Positions 1 through 6,232 of a stretch of 9,820 bases of DNA are shown one piece after another. The notes under the pieces were generated by a model. That model did not search any database. It was not told the DNA's origin and was given only the letters and a program-made list of their open reading frames with translations. A program made the position numbers and the translations under genes. Source of the stretch: DATBGS01 sp036557885 (lineage in GTDB: Bacteria; Chloroflexota; Ktedonobacteria; Ktedonobacterales; DATBGS01); assembly GCA_036557885.1 (NCBI GenBank), contig DATBGS010000170.1, forward strand, positions 1 through 9,820, in the 5' to 3' direction. Every line of letters starts with the position of its first letter. Within the stretch, counting starts at the first letter, position 1.

Positions 1-1158
1 CAAACGCATCTCGTGGTGGTGAATGAAGCTGGCTCGATCGCCGGCCTGAATGACGCGCAGTTGGCTGCCTTCATCAATACGACACTGAATGGGACAAACA
101 CCGGAAGCCCAGCCGCCTATGCAATTTCCAGCCAGCCTCCGGCTGCTCTGGACAGCCTGCAACGCCAGGTCAAGCAGGGCCAACTGGATATTCTGCTGGT
201 GCTGGAGCGTTCGCCGACCCAGGCGTTACTCTTTACCTACGACACCGACGCCAGTGTGACCAACGATACGAACTTGCCCACGATCCAAGGGCTGGCCCAG
301 TTGCTCACCTTTCTTGATACGGCGCAGCGCCTGGGCCTCACATCGCAAGAGACTCAGAGCCTCGACGCTCCACCTGACATGACCGTCATGTATCCCCAGC
401 AGAGCCAGGCGACTCGCCCGGCGAGCGAAAGTGCGGCTGACTTAGCGCTTGCCTTTGCCGGGGTTATTCTGATCTTCGTCTCTATCCAGGCGTATGCCGC
501 GATCGTGGCGGCGGGCGTGGCGGAAGAGAAAAGCAGCCGCGTCATGGAAATTCTGGTGACTGCCGCGACGCCCTTCCAGTTGATGGTTGGCAAGGTCGTG
601 GGTATTGGGGCGGCGTGTCTGACCCAGATGGGGTGTGTGGTGGTGGTCGGCATTGTGGGCCTCTTGCTGCAAACCCCGCTCCAGGCCGCGCTGTTTGGGA
701 CACATGCGGGAGGCTTCATCCAGTATCTCACCAGCGTGTCCGTCCCGTTCTACCTGCTGTTCCTGCTCTACTTTCTGCTGGCATTCTTTCTCTATGCCAC
801 CCTGGTCGCCGGACTGGCCTCACTGGTCAAAGGGCAGCAGGAGGTGCAAAGCACGATCATTCCGCCCGTGCTGCTGCTCTCCAGTGGCTATGTTCTGTTC
901 TTTTTCGTAGTCTCTTCGCCCGATGCGGCCTTGACGAAGGTACTGTCGTATATTCCATTCTGGTCCCCGATGTGGATGTTGATGCGTCTTGCCTTGGGCA
1001 CGGTGGCCTGGTGGGAGGTCGTCGTGACGGTCGCGTTGATGCTCTTGACCATCCTCGCCTCCGTCTGGGTTGCCGCGCGCCTGTACCGGCTAGGCGTCTT
1101 GTTGTACGGGCAGCGGCCTGGCCTCGCGTCACTGGTGAAACTGGTGCGGACGCAATAG
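1..1158 (+). CDS. ABC-2 type transporter permease (NatB-like), 5' partial
   Basis: This is the membrane subunit of an ABC transporter, probably an exporter; the substrate is unknown. The frame is open from base 1, so the true start lies upstream. The first ~140 visible residues are a polar extracytoplasmic-type domain. They are followed by about six hydrophobic segments near bp 442-516, 595-669, 739-828, 853-915, 934-996 and 1015-1080. The diagnostic part follows the first segment: GVAEEKSSRVMEILVTAATP then a GK-V-G pair at about bp 515-610. This is the EKssR-MEiL...GK-G signature of the ABC2_membrane_3/NatB group. The partner ATPase gene would be expected upstream, outside the window. The gene ends in TAG, 274 bp before the lipoprotein gene. 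The family call is firm; substrate and complex are not known. Confidence 0.9.
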   Translation, partial: QTHLVVVNEAGSIAGLNDAQLAAFINTTLNGTNTGSPAAYAISSQPPAALDSLQRQVKQGQLDILLVLERSPTQALLFTYDTDASVTNDTNLPTIQGLAQLLTFLDTAQRLGLTSQETQSLDAPPDMTVMYPQQSQATRPASESAADLALAFAGVILIFVSIQAYAAIVAAGVAEEKSSRVMEILVTAATPFQLMVGKVVGIGAACLTQMGCVVVVGIVGLLLQTPLQAALFGTHAGGFIQYLTSVSVPFYLLFLLYFLLAFFLYATLVAGLASLVKGQQEVQSTIIPPVLLLSSGYVLFFFVVSSPDAALTKVLSYIPFWSPMWMLMRLALGTVAWWEVVVTVALMLLTILASVWVAARLYRLGVLLYGQRPGLASLVKLVRTQ

Positions 1159-1219
1159 ATCCCCCCTTTCTGGGTGCGGACTGCGGGCATTGGCTCGCAG
1201 CTCTCATCAGGAGAAACGT

Positions 1220-1351
1220 ATGACCAGGATCATGTCTTCCAAAGTCGAGGGTTCAGTGCTTCCCCCAATCCATACCTGCACCTCCGGCCTGGTTGGGGGA
1301 AGCCACGCTCCTGGTCCGCCATCTTGGACAGCAGATCAGCGGCGAAATTGA
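1220..1351 (+). CDS. possible small ORF of 43 codons, function unknown
   Basis: An ATG at 1220 sits six bases after a perfect AGGAG (1209-1213) and opens 43 codons ending in TGA at 1349. The product begins MTRIMSSKVEGSVLPPIHTC and continues Gly/Pro-rich (GLVGGSHAPGPP). It has no signal peptide, membrane segment or motif I recognise. The ORF contains the stem-loop at 1258-1303. It could be a leader peptide for the lipoprotein gene 81 bp downstream, the stub of a deleted gene, or chance. The ribosome site is the only real support. Confidence 0.25.
   Translation: MTRIMSSKVEGSVLPPIHTCTSGLVGGSHAPGPPSWTADQRRN
1258..1303 (+). other. strong stem-loop between permease and lipoprotein genes
   Basis: GCTTCCCCCAA (1258-1268) is exactly complementary to TTGGGGGAAGC (1293-1303). 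A further T-G and C-G pair extend it to a 13-bp stem with a 20-nt loop. It lies 100 bp after the permease stop and 130 bp before the lipoprotein start. No T-run follows, so it is not a canonical intrinsic terminator. It may protect the 3' end of the permease transcript or act as an attenuator or protein-binding site. Confidence 0.5.
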
Positions 1352-1432
1352 TCGTCGCTAGACAGAGGGATGACCGGGATGCCTGTTTGGTACGTCTTCC
1401 CGGCTGCCACTGAATCTGAGAAGGAGTTGGAG

Positions 1433-2992
1433 ATGCCTCTTCTGAAACGAGCCTGCACACGGGGCAGCCTGGTGACCGCCCTGGCACTCGCCGCCGTGCT
1501 CGCAGCGTGCGGCAGCACCCCTTCGCTGGTGGCATGCAACACGCCGACTGCAACCAGCGCTCTGTCTGTTCCGCCCGGTGCCCCTGCGGAGGATGTCTGT
1601 TACTCTGCGGAGTGGCCCTCCCCGAATGGAGACCTGTACAACACGCGGGTCGCGCACTCGATGATTGCTTCAACGAACGTGTCGAAGCTGGGGATAGCCT
1701 GGACGCTCCCACTGCACGGCATCGGCGCGTCTGGTGCCGACGTTGCCAATCCGGTGATTGCCAACAGCATCGCCTATCTTCAGGATGGGGCGTCCAATGT
1801 CATCGCGGTGCAGTCTGCGACTGGCCGGGTACTCTGGACACACGACTACAACGCTCCTGAGCTTTCTGGGCCAAACGGCGTGACCATCGCCAATGGCAGA
1901 ATCTACGGCGTCACCCCCGATGGGGTGTTCGCCCTGGATGAGCGAACAGGCGGACAAGTATGGTATGACACAAATCTCGCCGCAGGCCAGGTCAACTTCG
2001 ACATCGCCCCACAGGTCGCCAACGGCAAGGTCTTCGTCTCGTCAGCAATCACCGCAGGCGGCGGCATCATCTATGCTCTTGATGCCGACACAGGCGCCAT
2101 GCTCTGGAGCTTCCAGACCGTCGTGGATAGGGTGGGCCAGCAGCTCAAAGCAACCGCAGGCGGGGCGTGGGATGCCTTGCTGATCGGCCCGGATAACTCC
2201 GTCTACGCGGGCATCGGCAATCCCTATCTCTCGCTCCAGGAGGCGCAGACGACCCCCAGCCGTGAATTGTACACGGATAGTATCGTCAAACTCAATCAAA
2301 CGACGGGGAAACTGGAGTGGTATTACCAGGCATTCCCCAACGACTTTCATGATTGGGATATGCAAATCTCGCCCATCTATACTACTGTTGCCGGGCACCC
2401 GATGGTGCTCGCTGCTGGCAAAGGAGGGTTTGTGTTCGCCTTCGACGCTGCGAGCGGCCAGTTGCTGTGGAAGACCTCCGTTGGTATCCATAACGGACAC
2501 GACAATGATGACCAGTTAGCCCTCGACGGCACACTCCAATTACAGACACCCTATACGCTGGAACCGGGAGAAGTCGGGGGCGTGGAGACGGATATGGCGG
2601 CTGCGGACGGCGTGGTGTATGTGCCAGTGGATGACCTGCCAGAAACGTTTGCGACGGCCACCGCCCGTGTGGGCACGTCCGACTTTACACAGGGCAAAGG
2701 GGAGATGGCCGCCATCAACCTCGCCACCGGCAAGCAGCTATGGGCAACCCCACTGCCACAATTGGCGTTGGGAGGGGCGACGGTCTCCAATGATCTGGTG
2801 TGGACAACCACTTTCACCGGCGAACTCATCGCGCTCTCACGCCAGAATGGATCAATCGTCTGGACGGCGCAGCTTCCAGCTGGCTCGAATGCGCCGTTAG
2901 CCATCGTTGGGAATACGCTGTTTGCTGGAGCGGGCATCCCACTCACGACGACGCAGCACCCAGTGGTGGTCGCCTATCGCCTTGGCACGTAG
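1433..2992 (+). CDS. PQQ-type beta-propeller lipoprotein (quinoprotein dehydrogenase-like)
   Basis: A 519-residue surface-anchored beta-propeller related to PQQ-dependent alcohol dehydrogenases. The ATG at 1433 is chosen because AAGGAG lies 6 bases upstream and the protein then opens with a lipoprotein signal: KR, a hydrophobic run, and lipobox LAAC with Cys26. Repeats end in a tryptophan docking motif (W90, W135, W177, W225, W296, W346, W437, W477), fitting eight blades. The N-terminal WPSPNGDLYNTR (61-72), GGAWD (243-247), GIGNP (261-265; the Asn of GNP matches a Ca2+ ligand in methanol dehydrogenase) and NDFHDWD (303-309; D307 matches the catalytic Asp) follow the quinoprotein pattern. The adjacent Cys-Cys pair of classical alcohol quinoproteins is absent: the only cysteines are 8, 26, 35 and 56. 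It could be a true membrane-anchored dehydrogenase or a BamB-like scaffold. The substrate is unknown. No cytochrome gene or PQQ synthesis gene is nearby. Confidence 0.88.
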   Translation: MPLLKRACTRGSLVTALALAAVLAACGSTPSLVACNTPTATSALSVPPGAPAEDVCYSAEWPSPNGDLYNTRVAHSMIASTNVSKLGIAWTLPLHGIGASGADVANPVIANSIAYLQDGASNVIAVQSATGRVLWTHDYNAPELSGPNGVTIANGRIYGVTPDGVFALDERTGGQVWYDTNLAAGQVNFDIAPQVANGKVFVSSAITAGGGIIYALDADTGAMLWSFQTVVDRVGQQLKATAGGAWDALLIGPDNSVYAGIGNPYLSLQEAQTTPSRELYTDSIVKLNQTTGKLEWYYQAFPNDFHDWDMQISPIYTTVAGHPMVLAAGKGGFVFAFDAASGQLLWKTSVGIHNGHDNDDQLALDGTLQLQTPYTLEPGEVGGVETDMAAADGVVYVPVDDLPETFATATARVGTSDFTQGKGEMAAINLATGKQLWATPLPQLALGGATVSNDLVWTTTFTGELIALSRQNGSIVWTAQLPAGSNAPLAIVGNTLFAGAGIPLTTTQHPVVVAYRLGT

Positions 2993-3023
2993 CGGCGCAT
3001 CGCTCCCACGCCGACCCGGCCAG

Positions 3024-3057
3024 GACCAGTCGCCCGGTGCGAAGCGCACCATTGGTC
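3024..3057 (+). terminator. hairpin after the lipoprotein gene, possible terminator
   Basis: It starts 32 bp after the lipoprotein stop. The outer arms GACCAGT (3024-3030) and ATTGGTC (3051-3057) pair with one G-T wobble. Inside, GGTGCG (3036-3041) pairs perfectly with CGCACC (3045-3050) around an AAG loop. Five unpaired bases (3031-3035) form a bulge. The position suits a terminator, but no T-tract follows, so a 3'-end stabiliser is as likely. Confidence 0.4.
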
Positions 3058-3484
3058 GAGGAAGCCCTGTGCTAGCTAACCCGATGTGCACGTAATTTTA
3101 GACAAGAAGCAGGCTCATGTGTGATTTGCTAGGATTATCGACGCATTTCCGCCAGATACTATGCGCGCCTGCTTGCGGGCAAATCAGTTTCTGCCTCCTA
3201 TCGGATGAAAGCAGGCTTGCGTGCTGCCTGCCCCATATCTAGGCGAGACATGACGCAGCTTGTTCTGGTTGCGTGTCCTTCTCCTCTTAACCAGTGGGAG
3301 CGTCATTTTATGCGTCAGTTATTGTCACATGACGCGGGCAACTCATCTGGATAAAGATTACATAGCGCCAGGTAAGATGGAGTGGCTATTCCCACGGGAT
3401 GTGCAATGAGCTGACCAGAACCAAGAGAAGCGGCTTTCGATCCAGATCAGATGAGCAGTCCCTCACATCACGCCACCGCGCCGC
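3058..3484. other. gene-free stretch with repeated TGACGC/GCGTCA words
   Basis: No ORF here has both a ribosome site and recognisable protein character. It separates the convergent lipoprotein (+) and SH3 (-) genes. TGACGC occurs at 3251-3256 and 3330-3335, and its complement GCGTCA at 3300-3305 and 3312-3317, the latter two starting 12 bp apart. ACATGACGC is repeated at 3248 and 3327. A small GCAGGC/GCCTGC hairpin lies at 3211-3231. No clear intrinsic terminator for the minus-strand SH3 gene is visible. Confidence 0.4.
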
Positions 3485-3844
3485 TCACGCCTGGTCGATA
3501 CGCTCCACATAGGCAAGGCGAACCCACCCCCATTTTCCCTGCGCATTCTCACACCACAACCAGCCATGCTCTTCCAGTTCGACCTGGAATTCTTCTCCCA
3601 CTACGACCGGAAAAACCGTGGAATTATACTCAACCAGGGCAGTTCGTGTGGCTCCTACGTCTTCTGCGGTCAGATACGAGAGTGGCACCCAATCCTCTTT
3701 GCCCGCCTCATTTCTGCACCAGACCCATCCATCCTCCTCTTTTCCAACAATCGCTATCTGATCGCCGACGTGCATCGTGAGCGGCTCAGGATTTGTCTCA
3801 CGCTCAGCCTGACAGGCCCGTACCCTCCAGGTGTTTGCTGTCAT
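3485..3844 (-). CDS. tandem bacterial SH3-like domain protein
   Basis: A 119-residue acidic protein made almost entirely of two SH3-like repeats: GDQIAIVGKEEDGWVWCRNEAGKEDWVPLSYL (part; residues 27-58) and a second copy at 83-113. Both carry a [DH]GW-WC turn (38-43 and 93-98) followed by a G-[KE]-x-W-V strand. No signal peptide or membrane segment is seen, so it is probably cytoplasmic, unlike the wall-binding SH3b proteins. The ATG at 3844 follows AAGGA with a normal spacing. Such domains bind peptides or glycans, but the partner is unknown. It lies 165 bp downstream of the VOC gene on the same strand and has its own promoter-like sequence with a palindrome, so it is probably transcribed separately. 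Confidence 0.75.
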   Translation of the reverse strand: MTANTWRVRACQAERETNPEPLTMHVGDQIAIVGKEEDGWVWCRNEAGKEDWVPLSYLTAEDVGATRTALVEYNSTVFPVVVGEEFQVELEEHGWLWCENAQGKWGWVRLAYVERIDQA

Positions 3845-3888
3845 ATACTGTTCCTTTCGAGAGACTTCACATTCGCTTGACTTCCTCT

Positions 3889-3922
3889 AGTATAAGCGCC
3901 TCATTCTGACATCTTGTGTCAA
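3889..3922 (-). promoter_or_regulatory. promoter-like elements with TGACA-N5-TGTCA dyad upstream of SH3 gene
   Basis: Read on the minus strand, a perfect TTGACA (3917-3922) precedes TATACT (3889-3894), 45 bp upstream of the ATG. The spacer is 22 bp, too long for an ordinary sigma-70 promoter. The TTGACA overlaps a perfect dyad TGACA-TCTTG-TGTCA (3907-3921), the usual architecture of a dimeric repressor operator. ATTC before and GAAT just after (one base out of phase) extend the symmetry. Confidence 0.4.
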
Positions 3923-4009
3923 GAATTTAACATGAAGCCACAGGGAGCGCAGTTAGAACCTGAGGTCTGCACGGATCGCGTTTTGGGAACTCCTTGCGCA
4001 TCCCGTGGG

Positions 4010-4432
4010 CTATTCAGACTCCGCTTCGCTCTCGCGCATCAATGGCGTATAGGTCAGACCGACTAGGATCCCTTCAGGGCTGAGGAGACGGGTAACTGTC
4101 TGGCCCCATGGCTCCTTCTTCGCCGCTATCAGGAGCTGATAGCCTTTTGCTTTTAGCTCTTCAGATGCCTCGGCAACGTCTTCTACATCAAATTCGAGCC
4201 AGGAGGTGGGAGCTGGCAGATCGGCTGGCCATTCGTTCACGCCAAAGCATGACTGAGCGACCTGAGAAAGCGGCCACAGGGCGAATGTTTTGACCCCCTG
4301 AAGATCTTCGGTGTGGAAGTACCCGTCAGCTTCTTCCTGGAAAGAAAGGCCCAGACTCTCTCGATAGAAAGTTGTGCTTTCCTGCATAGCTGAGACGATC
4401 GGCCCGAATCCAGCGACGAACAAGAGCTTCAT
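4010..4432 (-). CDS. VOC superfamily (glyoxalase/bleomycin-resistance fold) protein
   Basis: A 140-residue single-module VOC protein, probably cytoplasmic. Start ATG at 4432 is preceded by AAGGAG at 6 bases; the frame remains open for 55 codons upstream but that part has no protein character. Landmarks are FYRESLGLSF (22-31, helix 1 and first strand), WLEFDVEDVAEASEELKAKG (78-97, second module start), and EPWGQTVTRLLSPEGILVGL (107-126), the closing strand pair. The usual DPeG turn is SPEG, and the glutamate normally supplied as a metal ligand in the last strand (iEL) is replaced by glycine (VGL). This suggests it may bind a ligand without metal or catalyse a different reaction. Substrate unknown. 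It is divergent from the transposase ORF and has a dyad just upstream. Confidence 0.85.
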   Translation of the reverse strand: MKLLFVAGFGPIVSAMQESTTFYRESLGLSFQEEADGYFHTEDLQGVKTFALWPLSQVAQSCFGVNEWPADLPAPTSWLEFDVEDVAEASEELKAKGYQLLIAAKKEPWGQTVTRLLSPEGILVGLTYTPLMRESEAESE

Positions 4433-4463
4433 TAGCTTCTCCTTTTCCAGTTTGTGGGCAGTA

Positions 4464-4481
4464 TCATTACCATCATAATGA
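4464..4481. promoter_or_regulatory. TCATTA-N6-TAATGA dyad upstream of VOC gene
   Basis: TCATTA (4464-4469) and TAATGA (4476-4481) are perfect inverted repeats around CCATCA, 32-49 bp before the VOC start. A minus-strand TATGAT (-10-like, 4472-4477) lies inside it, so a protein bound here would block or position RNA polymerase. No good -35 is seen. The segment is AT-rich against GC-rich surroundings. Confidence 0.4.
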
Positions 4482-4689
4482 GTATACGATAAAGGCTCTC
4501 CAGAACCGGCCCGGTGCCACTGACACATACCACGGCACAAAGCAGCCGAGACAAGCTGGCAAAAAAGTCGAGAAAGTTGCTGATCGAAATGTCTCACCAG
4601 TTCTGCTACATAACCTGTCGCTGATTGGCTGCCATGAGGCCAGGAAAATCGGCGTCAAGTTTCTTGGCAAAGCGTACAATTTATCGGTC

Positions 4690-4708
4690 AAACCACATCA
4701 TGCGGTTT
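4690..4708. promoter_or_regulatory. 19-bp imperfect palindrome before the transposase ORF
   Basis: AAACCACATCATGCGGTTT reads as AAACC-x-CAT-x-ATG-x-GGTTT, with one mismatched pair and a central base. It is 40 bp upstream of the transposase ATG and could be a transposase or host-repressor binding site. I could not find a matching inverted copy near the 3' side, so it is not shown to be an IS terminus. Confidence 0.3.
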
Positions 4709-4747
4709 ACTTTGCTCAGACCAAGCTCTCTTCTGAGGAGGAAACCG

Positions 4748-5872
4748 ATGAACCTGGATGACCTGATAATCGCATGGTTTTGTCTGCTTGACGATTTGCT
4801 GCCAACCGTCACTGGAGAAGACGCGCTGCGCCAGCGGGGACCGCAGCCAACCCTGGCAGATAGTGAAGTCCTTACGAGGGAGGTGGTCGGGATGTACTTG
4901 GGCTTGAGCCAGGACAAAGCGCTCTTCGCTTATTTTCGGCAGCATTGGACCGCCTTCTTTCCCGCCCTGGCCCACCTGCATCGCACGACCTTTGTGCGAC
5001 AAGCAGCCAATTTGTGGCGGGTGAAGGAACGGCTCTGGTGTGCCGTGCGCGATACGCTCTTGTCCTACGATCCCTGTGCTGGCTACTTTATTTATCGGCC
5101 ACAAATAACAGGTACAATTGTGCTCAACACCCCTTTTTTCGCCCGGATGAAGAAAGTAGCCAGCACAGGGGGTACAGCAAACTCGAAGGGGAGTTGCTCA
5201 AGCTCGGGTACCGCTTTGGGCGCTCTACCATTCGAGCAGTACTCAAACGCTAGCAGCTCCCGGCCTCCCCCTTGCGCACCCGGCAAAGCAGCACCTGGCG
5301 TGCGCGCCTCGCGTCAACACCAGCAGCAACTGCTGGCGTGTGATTTCTTCACTGTGGAAACCCTGCGCTTGCAAACGCTCTCCGTGCTTTTCTTCATCGA
5401 GTTGGGCACGCGCCGCGTGCATCTGGCGGGCTGCACGGCGAAGCCAACTGCTCAATGGGTCACCCAACAGGCGCGACAGCTTGTGTGGAAGCTACAGGAG
5501 GAATGGCGCGTCATGCGCTTTCTCGTGCACGACCGCGATAGCAAGTTCCCGCGGGCCTGTGATGTCGTGTTTGCTTCTGAAGAAATCAAAGCCATTCTGA
5601 CACCCTATCGAGCGCCAAATGCCAATGCCTATGCGGAGCGATGGGTGCGTAGCGTGCGGGAGGAGTGTTTAGACCAGCTGCTCATCATCAATGAACGTCA
5701 TTTGAAACAGGTGCTGACGGAATATTGCCAGTATTATAATTCTGCCCGCCCTCATCAAGGCATCGGGCAGCAGATCCCCGCATTGCCAAATCACCACCCA
5801 GGTCAAGGGCCCGTGCAGCGACGAGATATGCTGGGAGGGCTGCTCCACGACTACTCTCGTGAAGCGTCGTAA
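4748..5872 (+). CDS. chimeric transposase: IS982-type N-terminus fused to DDE integrase core
   Basis: A 374-residue open frame starting at ATG 4748, 6 bases after GAGGAGG. Residues 1-115 match the N-terminal region of IS982-family transposases (DSEVLTREVVGMYLGLSQDKALF, LHRTTFVRQAANLW, KERLW). The IS982 catalytic part is missing. Residues about 188-374 are the catalytic core of a different, rve-type integrase: ACDFFTVETLRLQ (D199), HDRDSKF (D262), NAYAERW (E297; 34 residues between D262 and E297), then EECLDQLLI and YYNSARPHQGI. The DDE triad looks complete. Residues about 116-187 resemble neither family. Over that stretch another frame encodes the normal integrase linker, broken by TAG at 5251. 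The ORF therefore seems open by chance across a decayed junction. Transposition activity is doubtful. Confidence 0.75.
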   Translation: MNLDDLIIAWFCLLDDLLPTVTGEDALRQRGPQPTLADSEVLTREVVGMYLGLSQDKALFAYFRQHWTAFFPALAHLHRTTFVRQAANLWRVKERLWCAVRDTLLSYDPCAGYFIYRPQITGTIVLNTPFFARMKKVASTGGTANSKGSCSSSGTALGALPFEQYSNASSSRPPPCAPGKAAPGVRASRQHQQQLLACDFFTVETLRLQTLSVLFFIELGTRRVHLAGCTAKPTAQWVTQQARQLVWKLQEEWRVMRFLVHDRDSKFPRACDVVFASEEIKAILTPYRAPNANAYAERWVRSVREECLDQLLIINERHLKQVLTEYCQYYNSARPHQGIGQQIPALPNHHPGQGPVQRRDMLGGLLHDYSREAS

Positions 5873-5907
5873 ATGTGTGGAGGGATCCTGGGATGGTGTT
5901 TTCGCCC

Positions 5908-5925
5908 ATTACGGGGTAATTTTTT
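5908..5925 (+). terminator. weak hairpin plus T-run after transposase ORF
   Basis: ATTAC (5908-5912), loop GGG, GTAAT (5916-5920), directly followed by Ts to 5925, 36 bp after the stop codon. The five-pair AT-rich stem is weak, but stem position and T6 have the intrinsic-terminator order. Confidence 0.3.
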
Positions 5926-6232
5926 GACTAATATCGTATGCTTAAAGGGACCGATGGCACCAACGGTGCCACTGGAGATACCAGCTTGTTTCTGGCGTAT
6001 AAGCGTCACAGAGCGGTGGTTATGTCCCTGCAAACCTCTCCATAGCTTCCCTGCAATATCCGTCTAGTAACCTCCGCCGATCTCTACGCGATTGCTCACC
6101 TGGGAAGGAAGGATCTGACGTTCCTGTCCGCGAGTGCTCTCACGAGCAAATGGCTGAAGGAGTGAGCCGCCTGCTCCTCTAGCAAGAGGGGCAATATCTG
6201 GCTCGTCAGAACCACAACAGGTGCGGCTCTGG
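5926..6232. other. gene-free stretch with collagen-like coding trace
   Basis: No supported gene. ATG 5938 opens 35 codons (TAG 6043) whose start reads MLKGTDGTNGATGDTS, i.e. four Gly-X-Y triplets, but it has no ribosome site. The same bases form a 7-bp hairpin (5955-5971, TGGCACC-AAC-GGTGCCA). A second small hairpin, CCTCT/AGAGG at 6176-6189, lies about 41 bp past the stop of the minus-strand regulator gene without a T-run. The rest shows nothing recognisable. Confidence 0.35.

Larger units (their letters stand above)
4748..5925 (+). mobile_element. nested or recombined insertion-sequence remnants
   Basis: At least two elements are represented: the left coding part of an IS982-like element (to about 5092) and the right coding part of an integrase-type element (from about 5137). 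Between them frame +1 reads GYSKLEGELLKLGYRFGRST (5170-5229), then IRAVLKR and TAG 5251. It resumes QLPASPLRTRQSSTWRARL to 5310, after which one extra base (near 5311) returns the reading to the main frame. Terminal inverted repeats and target duplications could not be identified on either side, so the outer limits given are only the coding part plus the possible terminator. Confidence 0.6.

Noticed and set aside
615..1223. 202-codon plus frame overlapping the permease
   Set aside because: Shadow of the permease frame; Arg/Gly/Cys-rich, no ribosome site, no motif.
1370..1432. 21-codon upstream extension of the lipoprotein
   Set aside because: It would place a non-signal segment ahead of the lipoprotein signal; ATG 1433 has AAGGAG.
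4433..4597. 55-codon upstream extension of the VOC protein
   Set aside because: The extension lacks protein-family character, covers the operator-like dyad, and a strong AAGGAG sits before the internal ATG 4432.
4625..4747. 41-codon upstream extension of the transposase ORF
   Set aside because: ATG 4748 has GAGGAGG at ideal spacing and starts the IS982-type sequence; the extension is basic and unrelated.
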